A stretch of DNA of 64,000 nt from Ephydatia muelleri (lineage: Eukaryota; Porifera; Demospongiae; Spongillida; Spongillidae), in contig JABACO010000036.1 of the NCBI GenBank assembly GCA_013339895.1, positions 242,395-306,394 on the forward strand, in the 5' to 3' direction. Both the position numbers and the translations under genes were made by a program. This document shows, piece after piece, positions 56,596 through 64,000 of this stretch. Under the pieces are notes generated by a model that worked only from the letters and a program-made list of their open reading frames with translations, searched no databases and was not told where the DNA came from. Numbering within the stretch: the first letter of the stretch is position 1; each line of letters begins with the position of its first letter.

Positions 56596-57608
56596 CAGCG
56601 GCGGATCCAGATTTCTGGAAGGGGGGGGGGTATAATAAATATTCACAAGCGGGGGTGGGTACTGGAGGGGGCGTGCCCCCTCCCGTAACAGCTAGGGGGT
56701 CTGGGGGAGCGCTGTAAGCTCCCCCAGTCGCCCCAGCCGCTTTTTCACTTTTGCGTTCATTTAGCATGAAAATAAGCATACTTTGAAAGTGTATTCAATA
56801 TTGATAGAGCTCTAGCAAGCGCAATATTCGAATTGATTAATATACGCGTGTAGAAGCCTGCGTGATAGAAAACTCTACGCAAAGCCATTGTGACCGTATT
56901 CTGGTCTAAACAACACACACGTTTTACCTTTAATAGTATTATATACCTACTTGATTGAGCTCTACCTGTTTCCTAAGATAAACTATCTTCTTTTGATCGC
57001 TTACTTCTTGCTCGCACCATTCCATCGCGCTGCAGTAATACTAATTAAACACGCTTGGAGGGCCTTGGCTTTAGACCCCCCCCCCACACACACACACACA
57101 CTCACACACACTTTGGGTCGAATGCTAATTCGCTAATCAGTTCACTCACGTTCACAATCATGCGTGAGTCAACGTGGTCGTGGATAAGGATAGCGAATAG
57201 AAAACTCTACGCAAAGCCAATTGTGACCGTATTCTGGTCTAAACGACACACACGTTTTACCTTTATATTATATACCTACTTGATTTAGCTCTACCTGTTT
57301 CCTGAGGTAAACTATCTTCTTTTGATCGCTTACTTCTTGCTCGCACTTCCATCGCGCAGCAGTAATACTAATTAAACACGCTTGGAGGGCCTTGGCTTTA
57401 GACCCCCCCCCCCACACACACACACACACACACACACACTTTGGGTCGAATGCTAACTCGCTAATCAGTTCACTCACGTTCACTGAACGCTTCGTTTTTC
57501 AACTCGTCAATCATGTAATTAATTATTCATAAGTTAATTTATTCATAGCTGGTCGGGCCGAGGGGGGGGGTCTTTAGATCCCTTAGACCCCCCCTGGATC
57601 CGCCACTG
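56596..57608. mobile_element. hAT-like non-autonomous element, 1.0 kb, with internal duplication
   Basis: The left end CAGCGGCGGATCCAG and right end CTGGATCCGCCACTG are inverted with one mismatch, and G- or C-runs lie just inside each. CTCAT flanks both ends (56591-56595 and 57609-57613), a possible 5-bp target copy. There is no transposase inside. Confidence 0.7.
56865..57485 (+). repeat. Tandem duplication of about 290 bp inside the hAT-like element
   Basis: Copies at about 56868-57155 and 57198-57485 share AGAAAACTCTACGCAAAGCC, then TATACCTACTTGATT, the CA-repeat after a C-run and TTTGGGTCGAATGCTAA. They differ by small indels and CA-repeat length. Confidence 0.92.
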
Positions 57609-57669
57609 CTCATTGTATTTTATTTGGAATACTGAACTCTCTCTTTTTCTTTTACTAATCATAGGTCGA

Positions 57670-60120
57670 GGTTTCACTTGTTCATTGTGTATTTTGAAGG
57701 ATGGACAATACTCACTCTCTCCTCTTCAACTAACATCCTGTCTTTTAATAAAGCATCCATTTCTTCTTTGGGTAATAGTAATTGTTTACATTTCCTGTTG
57801 TCCTCTTCATGATGAGATTTGTTTAAATACTTGATAAAAGATATTTGTTTCATCATTGTTTTCATGTGGTACTGCTGCACAACTTGAGGCTTGATGCATC
57901 ATAAATGACTCAACAAGTTGGGGCAAAATATTGCCTGTGCCATGAGCATATTTACGCAAGTAGCCATTGAGATTTAGATTTTCAAACCCAAATGTTGAAT
58001 AACACCCGAGAGGACCCCAGTCTTCGACACAGTCACATATGTGTGCTAACATATGGAAACTTGCAGTACACAGTGTCTTAGGATACAACTCTGGTAGCAG
58101 TTCATGGAATGTTTATAGTAATTCTCTACATTTAGTTATGTCTTCCTTTCTTATGCAGGTGCCCAGAAGTATATGACGACTAGTAATTAATAAAGAAAGA
58201 TGGATCACATAGTCTGGTGGCAAGATGGTATGACATAATACAAGAGCCAATCCCGATGTTCAGAAGCTTTCCAAAAAGTACTGCTCACCTTTAAAGATCG
58301 TGGTGAGCGTCGGAAGCTATGGGGTTTTAATTCTGAGCAACATTTTGTCAAGTTTATCAATCTCATTGCCTATGTAAAAGTGACGATCTTTAAAGCTTCC
58401 ATCTAACCAGTACTTTAAGAGCTTTTTACTGATTCCCTCTAAAATCATATGCATGCAATCTATAGGAATATCTCTAACTATATCAATGTAGAAAGATAAG
58501 ACTGAATGACCCTTAACTCCATACACATAGGCTTTCCTAATCTCTCAGCAAAAGTAGCCCAACTTTCTTTACATCGTTTAATGTAATCTAGGAGAGGAGG
58601 GTAAAGCATTCTTTTTAACTCATAACCCCTTCATGAAGACAGTAGAGGCAGCCAAAGTAATCATTGAACTGAAGAGTGTTGGTTGCCAACGGTCGGGCCA
58701 CTAAATCAAATACGCACAATATGAGTTTAACCTTTATGACTTTATCTATACCATTTGTACTTATTGCAATACCTTTTGTACCATACACTTTTAGCTTTTC
58801 AAGAACAGGTTGAGGTATCATTTCCAATTTTGGCTTTACTGGTCCTAGCCATATTCCTGCCAGCATAAGATTTGAAACGTTCATTCTTAAAGCTGGAGGC
58901 AAGCTTGTTAAGGCTAGCATTACTGGCCATACAAGAAAGCAAAATAAATAAATAAATTAAATGCACATCTGCATTGTTTGTCTAAATGTAGGATAGCAAT
59001 GCTAACATTTACAGGTCATGCATAAACAAGTGCTTAAAACTATAAAAACGTACCACACGACTTAAACAGTGGCACTCCATCTGCATTCAGAATAAGACCT
59101 ATGTGTTCTGCACATTGATCCTCAAGTGCCACCTTTTGCTTATATTGTTCAAACCTTGCTCCATCAGAAATATCAGTTATGACTCCAGGTATTGATGGTT
59201 TAGATACATGATTATGGATAGTACTCCAGTTTTCTGTGTAAGGAACAAAAGGTTGCATTAAATATTTTAGTATGTTACTTCAATCAGCACAAACCTTCAA
59301 CAATGCTCTTAAGGCGTGATTCAAAACTGAGTAGCGTGAAGTAACACACTTGTGTTGATGCAGTTTTACACTCGTGTTTGAGACATCCTTTCATTGCATC
59401 TTCAACCTCACCATAGCAAGTTGAACAATAGTATGTCTCCATACATATTTTTCAGAAGGTACAGTGATTTAGGGCTTAGATTTGGCTTTGGGCAATGAAT
59501 TGATACTAAGTCTAGTAATTGCTTTGTAGCAACATCAGTTAGTTTATTTGCTAAACAGAATCTGTATATTGACAGCCAGCTAGCTTGAGTAGTAAGAGGG
59601 GCACCAGGATACAAAGGATCCGAAGGTAGTCCTGCAGGGAACACATACAGTGTGTGATGGAAAATGATATAGTTTTATTGTCACAATGCTCTTAAAAATA
59701 CTGTATATTTGTAACATGTCCCACAATGCCTTCTTACCCTTCATTTTCATATTCAAATGTTGACTTGTGCTGTTCACTATACAGGGTTTACAGTCTTTGG
59801 AACTTCCAGCGGCATAAGATACAGGGTCTGAGCTACATTCCTGCATAGTAGGTGCTCTTAAGTCTTCAGCATCAGGTACCATCACACAACATGCCTACAT
59901 CATCTCCCTACATAGCATTATTTGCTTCTCTTACATGATTACCAAAATGACTGCTGGTAGAGCTCTCATCACTTTCAATATCAGTATCATCTTCACTTGA
60001 GTCCACTTCTCTATCCTCATCACTATTCACGGCAGTGGTGGCATGATTGCCCATGCGTGTACTTCCACCATGTGCAAGCACATCCCAGTCCACATCTGAG
60101 TCTTCTACAAACAATAAAAA
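57670..60120 (-). pseudogene. Second EnSpm/CACTA transposase, decayed
   Basis: Minus-strand pieces in transposase order are an acidic N-terminal segment (60114-59908), PLYPGAPLTTQASWLSIYRF (about 59610), HIGLILNADGVPLFKS (about 59080, first acid), FDLVARPLATNTLQFNDYFG (about 58690, with a CLYCLHEG zinc-like pair), IPIDCMHMILEGISKKLLKY (about 58450) and a C-terminal WGPLGCYSTFGFENLNLNGY (about 57990). Short introns are likely between pieces, but several segments also shift frame. It is only distantly similar to the transposase at 22.7-26.2 kb, so it is a separate family. No ends were located. Confidence 0.75.
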
Positions 60121-60199
60121 GTTGCAGCATTACTAAGGCAAGTAGCATTTTGGTTGTGACCATGCACCAACACTAAGAACACACACTTACAAAAGAAAA

Positions 60200-61130
60200 G
60201 ATTGTGCATGGTCTTAGAGCGTGTGTCGAAAAGCATTGGCTGGAAGAAAACCTTGTAGTGTTGAAAGTAGATATGAAGAATGCGTTTAATCTGGTGTTCG
60301 CGTCAGGCACTCCTCTCAGAGTGTGCCAAACATTTTCCTGAACTCTACCCTTGGGCTCATTGGTGTTATAGCCAGCACCCATACTTATGGCACACGATGG
60401 GGAATCTAACTTCAGAATGTGGTGTCCAGCAAGAGGATCCTCTCGGCCCTCTCTTATTCTCTTTGGTGTTGAATATCTTAGTGTCTGAGATTGTATTGGA
60501 GCCAGGCTGTGCCAATCTGTTGTACCATGCTTGGTATTTGGATGATGGTGTTGTGGCAGGCTCGAGCACTGAGGTATGTAGAGTGCTGGCTATTTTAGAA
60601 GAAAGAGGTCACTCTTTGGGACTACATGTCAACATTAATAAATGGGAAGTTTTTTGTCACAGCGACCTAAGTCACTTCCCCCCATCAATGAAGCAATCCC
60701 ACCAGCCAAACATTGAAATCTTAGGGATCCCCATCGGTGACCTAGATTTCTGTACCACCTTTTTTTCTCATAAGCATGGTTAGGCTAAACAACTCATGCT
60801 ACAGATAGAAGAAGTTGGAGCACTTGATCCTCAAGTAGCTTTAATGCTACTTCGCACTTGTAGTGGCTTTTGCAAACTATCTCATCTGGCTCGCGCTACT
60901 CCACCCTCGCTCTCCGTCAAAGCTCTGGAGCTTTTCGACCAGGATGTTACAAGTTGTCTGTCTCAGAGTACTTCGGTAGACTTGACTGATGATCATGGAA
61001 TCAGGTCCAGCTAAGTTTGAGTAGAGGTGGTTTGGGTATGCGCTCTCTCATGCTTCATGCTCCAGCTGTACATTGCCTCCGTTTGTTCATCCGGCTATGG
61101 CCTCCAGTCTCTTACCATAATGTTTAAATT
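60200..61130 (+). pseudogene. Retroelement reverse transcriptase fragment
   Basis: The plus strand shows VDMKNAFNLV (first RT acid), then in a shifted frame SECAKHFPELYPWAHWCYSQ, GVQQEDPLGPLLFSLVLNIL (usually QQGDPLGP; the G is E here) and the catalytic WYLDDGVVAG. A thumb region and an SRGGLGMRSL end near 61060 follow. At least two frameshifts are present. It is the same family as the fragments at 30.8 and 41.5 kb. Confidence 0.8.
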
Positions 61131-61504
61131 CATGGAATACGGCGGACATATAACTTGCAGAGTGACAGGGAGGTGAAAGCTGGGGAACGGACTGGAAGCA
61201 CCATGTGTGTATATCTTATGTGGCACTAAGACACTATTAGCTAAAGCCAAAAAGTATTTTAATGTATAAGTATAATAAAATGTTAAATTGATTTGTATAA
61301 ATGCTAGTATAATATAGTTCTTTTATTGAGTGAGAAGAAAGCTGCATGCTGCAATCTAGTATGTTTAGAAGGGGGAGTTGCCGACAGGCAGGTGGTAGAC
61401 CTACTTTAACCTTAGACAATGTTCCCCTTTTAATGCCATATATGCTTTCCCATGCTACATCTAATTATATGGCAGGGGGTAGGTGCACAACCATTCGCCC
61501 TTCA
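61131..61504. other. AT-rich spacer, no gene recognised
   Basis: Lies between the RT fragment and the pogo-like transposase. It may contain the 3' end of either element. Confidence 0.4.
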
Positions 61505-62220
61505 TCAAAACATTAAACATTGTTTACTTCCTAAACAAAAACCTATTAGGGCTAGGGAATGTTGTGTCAAATCGGCAAACGCGGCTAGGCAAATTGTTAT
61601 CCTCTGCTTGTCGTGTCCTGTTGTTGCAATTTGTACTGTGTGTGCCCCTCGTACTTCAATGATTGAATTGCCTGGCATATCTGCCCACACAGCTGTTTCG
61701 TCCATGTTCGCAATGCAGTTGAGCGGTAACTGATTCCTTGTTATCCGTTTTGCGGCAATTGGTCACATAGTCAATAATCCTCTCGCTGACATTTTTGGGA
61801 AGACTTTGACCAGCAGTTGTCTTAACCCTTGTGACAAACCTGTATCGCCTCATGAATTTCGAAATCCAACCAGGTGAAGCACTGAAATGTGGATCGGTAA
61901 TGATCTCTTTGGCGATACGAGCGACATCCCTGCGCAACACACGAACATGCAGGGCTCTCTGTTGTAAAATGCGCTCTGCAATTAACTTCTCCTGCTTCGG
62001 GAAATGCACTTTTCTGCCACCTCCTCGAATACGTTTTCGGACCTTGCATACCATCTTGCCTTGCTTGTGCATCATTTCTTCCAACTCCATTTCTTGTCCT
62101 TTCCATTCACGAACCCGTTTCTCATCCACTCCCGCTAATTCCCTTGCTACAGCTCTAATGCTATACTTGTCTCAGTCTTGCTTACTACAGAAAGTTTAGA
62201 TTCCACACTGTACGCCTTCT
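61505..62220 (-). pseudogene. pogo/Tigger-like transposase (CENP-B-type), truncated and frameshifted
   Basis: Reading leftward: GRRKKAYSVESKL (about 62215), a shifted SIRAVARELAGVDEKRVREW segment (first helix-turn-helix), KLIAERILQQRALHV..HFSASPGWISKFMRRY (CENP-B-type second HTH) and, after a frameshift near 61710, MDETAVWADMPGNSI with the first catalytic acid of the DDE domain followed by TTGHDKQRITICLAAFADLT. The second and third acids are missing because the copy ends near 61500. Confidence 0.85.
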
Positions 62221-62653
62221 TTCTACGTCCAGACAAGTCAATGACTATGCAAATTTTAATCTAAGTCTTTATATTAATTGTAATGTTAATGTTAATTTTA
62301 ATGTGACTACTCCCATTTTCCCGGCAACAGGGCGGGAAGAAGCAAGGTTTTAGTACGCTCAGTAATAAATCAACACGCACTGCAATATAATAACTGACTT
62401 GACAGATCGATCAAGCGAGGGTACAAGATGAGCAATATGCCAAAACAAAAAAATCAGAGCGTCGTTGACTACCGCTCGCTGCGACCACAACCGTTACCTA
62501 CGCCGTTGGTCCTTACTTCAGAAATGACAAAGGTTAAGAATGATTAACGAGATAACATAGTAGTAGGGGCGTATGGCTATGAGAATCTATAATAGCATCT
62601 GATTTGTGCATATAGTTGAAGAGAACACACGAGCACTTGAAATTTGTTCCGAA

Positions 62654-62671
62654 TAAACGCCGCGGCGTTTA
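62654..62671. repeat. 18-bp perfect palindrome
   Basis: TAAACGCCGCGGCGTTTA, followed by ATATGAGATTATACGGTA. It lies upstream of the pogo-like gene and may belong to that element's end. Confidence 0.7.
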
Positions 62672-62689
62672 TATGAGATTATACGGTAT

Positions 62690-63500
62690 GTACAGAGGTA
62701 TGCGTAAATGCTTTTGTCAAATAATTAATATTATGTATTACCATCTGACGTCACGGAGCACTTCATTCTGATTGTGCGCCTAAAATCAGGCGCACGTAGA
62801 ACGACATTTCGCCAGACCCGTAGCGGTGATGTAATCCATCCGTAGCTGTGTGAATCAGGGTCTGGGTACGAGACTATGCACCATGTGCGTTAGAAATGCA
62901 ACAGCAATCTCTATTTCAGTCACTTCAAAAACATATGAACATTTTTAGTTTATATAGCATGACCCCTATCTCAGAGCTAGGTGCAGTGCTTCTATGCAGG
63001 CACGAAGTACAGGACAAATTACTATTCATCGTGCGTGAAAGAGTCTATTCAAAACACTTGAATGGGGGTGACAGTCTATTCCAAGGGAGGATGATCTATT
63101 CCGGAATAATCTATCACAGGAGGATTGATTATTCCGGAGTAGAGCATCCGGGAGGGTAAAATTATTGGCGGATAAACTATTTCGTGACACCTGCCCTGAT
63201 GATTTCTATAGTGTGCACCAATTGGTTATGGTTTTCTACATTACATTTCCAAATATACTTGACACACTATTAAAATAACAGTATGAATTCACAATTGAAA
63301 ATATAAAGACACGACACACTCACACACAAAAACCCACATATGCAATATATTCAATTACAGTACACAAGATAACAAAACTGGTCCATCTAGAGGGCCCGAG
63401 TAGGACAAGCATGTCCCTCAAGTAGCAAAACAGAGATGAAAACAAGAAATCTCATTATTGTGATTTAGTTACATCAAGATATAACTAGTTTTATTATTAT
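62690..63500. other. No gene recognised
   Basis: Contains locally repeated TATTCCGGA-containing words (63095-63145) and an AT-rich stretch. An open frame at 62896-63159 has no known domain. Confidence 0.4.
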
Positions 63501-63987
63501 CAGATCGGCTGTAGGTGCAACACATGATCATAGTGTTGAATACCTACACTAGAATCTGGTGAAAATATAATACATGTTTATTTTCTTCATTCATTTGGTG
63601 AGGCTGAATTAGAGGCAGTGGATCAGGATGAAGAATTCAATATGGCAATACTGTATATGTAGATGGGTGAACCACCTGTAGCATTCACCTTTTCTTCAAC
63701 TTTTATGTGCCTATTCTTTTTCATGTCTGGTAAAGAATACAAGTCTTCTTTTTGAACAACTGAGTATGGTTGTGGGTTGTGCCTTGAAGGGCTCTTCAGA
63801 TCCCTTGGGAATGAAGCATAAGCATGGCCAGGTTAGATATATAACTGATTTGAATTATTAGATCAACAGTAGGTGGAGCACATGATTATAGTGTGGAATA
63901 CCTACAGGTTAGCTAATACACTAGAAACTGGTGAGAATGTAATAGATGTATATTTTCTTTCATTCATTTTCATTTTAGTGGGCTGAA
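63501..63987 (+). repeat. Two diverged direct repeats of about 110-130 bp
   Basis: AGATCGGCTGTAGGTGCAAC at 63502 and AGATCAACAGTAGGTGGAGC at 63858 begin similar segments. Both continue with ACATGAT..ATAGTGT.GAATACCTACA and TATTTTCTT.CATTCATTT. The spacer of about 240 bp has no gene. They could be LTR-like or simply a duplicated repeat. Confidence 0.65.
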
Positions 63988-64000
63988 AGTAAGGCAGGGA

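Noticed and set aside
62654-62690. Certain pogo terminal repeat
   Set aside because: The palindrome is real, but I found no matching inverted copy on the far side of the transposase near 61.1-61.5 kb.

Overview
The window is eukaryotic DNA, almost certainly from a marine invertebrate animal, with a sponge or cnidarian-like genome most plausible. Genes are split by short GT..AG introns of about 40 to 450 bp. The transposon repertoire is rich in EnSpm/CACTA, P, Helitron, hAT, pogo and Ty3/Gypsy families, and bacterial operon features are absent. I see no convincing single-copy host gene. Nearly all supportable sequence is mobile elements, their remnants, and tandem or inverted repeats. The species is an inference and cannot be settled from the sequence alone.

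Layout. 1-3.87 kb: broken Ty3/Gypsy polyprotein (minus strand), cut by the window edge. 4.5-11.7 kb: a Helitron (plus strand) with a basic-repeat N-terminus, Rep (HUH), SF1 helicase and OTU domains, killed by five small lesions. 11.8-12.04 kb: a 65-67 bp minisatellite. 12.04-26.93 kb: a 14.9-kb EnSpm/CACTA element inserted into that minisatellite, with an 11-bp terminal inverted repeat and TAA target duplication. It holds a 36-copy, 165-bp satellite, a 12-exon accessory gene and a 3-exon transposase gene. 27-36.6 kb: microsatellites, a TIR element, palindromes, a coding-like RGD minisatellite and retroelement and transposase scraps. 36.6-37.3 kb: a C2H2 zinc-finger array with a stop codon. 37.3-42.4 kb: mostly non-coding, with an hAT-type MITE and retroelement scraps. 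42.5-44.96 kb: a long-arm inverted-repeat element. 44.97-49.61 kb: a complete P element with TIRs, target duplication and an apparently intact spliced gene. 50.3-54.3 kb: a dead non-LTR-type retroelement. 54.7-57.6 kb: an unknown acidic gene and a TIR element carrying an internal duplication. 57.7-62.7 kb: a second, decayed EnSpm transposase, an RT fragment and a decayed pogo/Tigger transposase. 62.7-64 kb: little recognisable content.

Two elements stand out as possibly autonomous and recent, because I could join every exon in phase without a stop: the CACTA element (933-residue transposase plus 381-residue partner protein) and the P element (about 1,128 residues with an unusual C-terminal extension). 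The most novel structure is the CACTA element, which carries a 6-kb satellite block with higher-order structure inside its ends. All exon models come from reading splice signals and phase by eye and have not been tested against transcripts.
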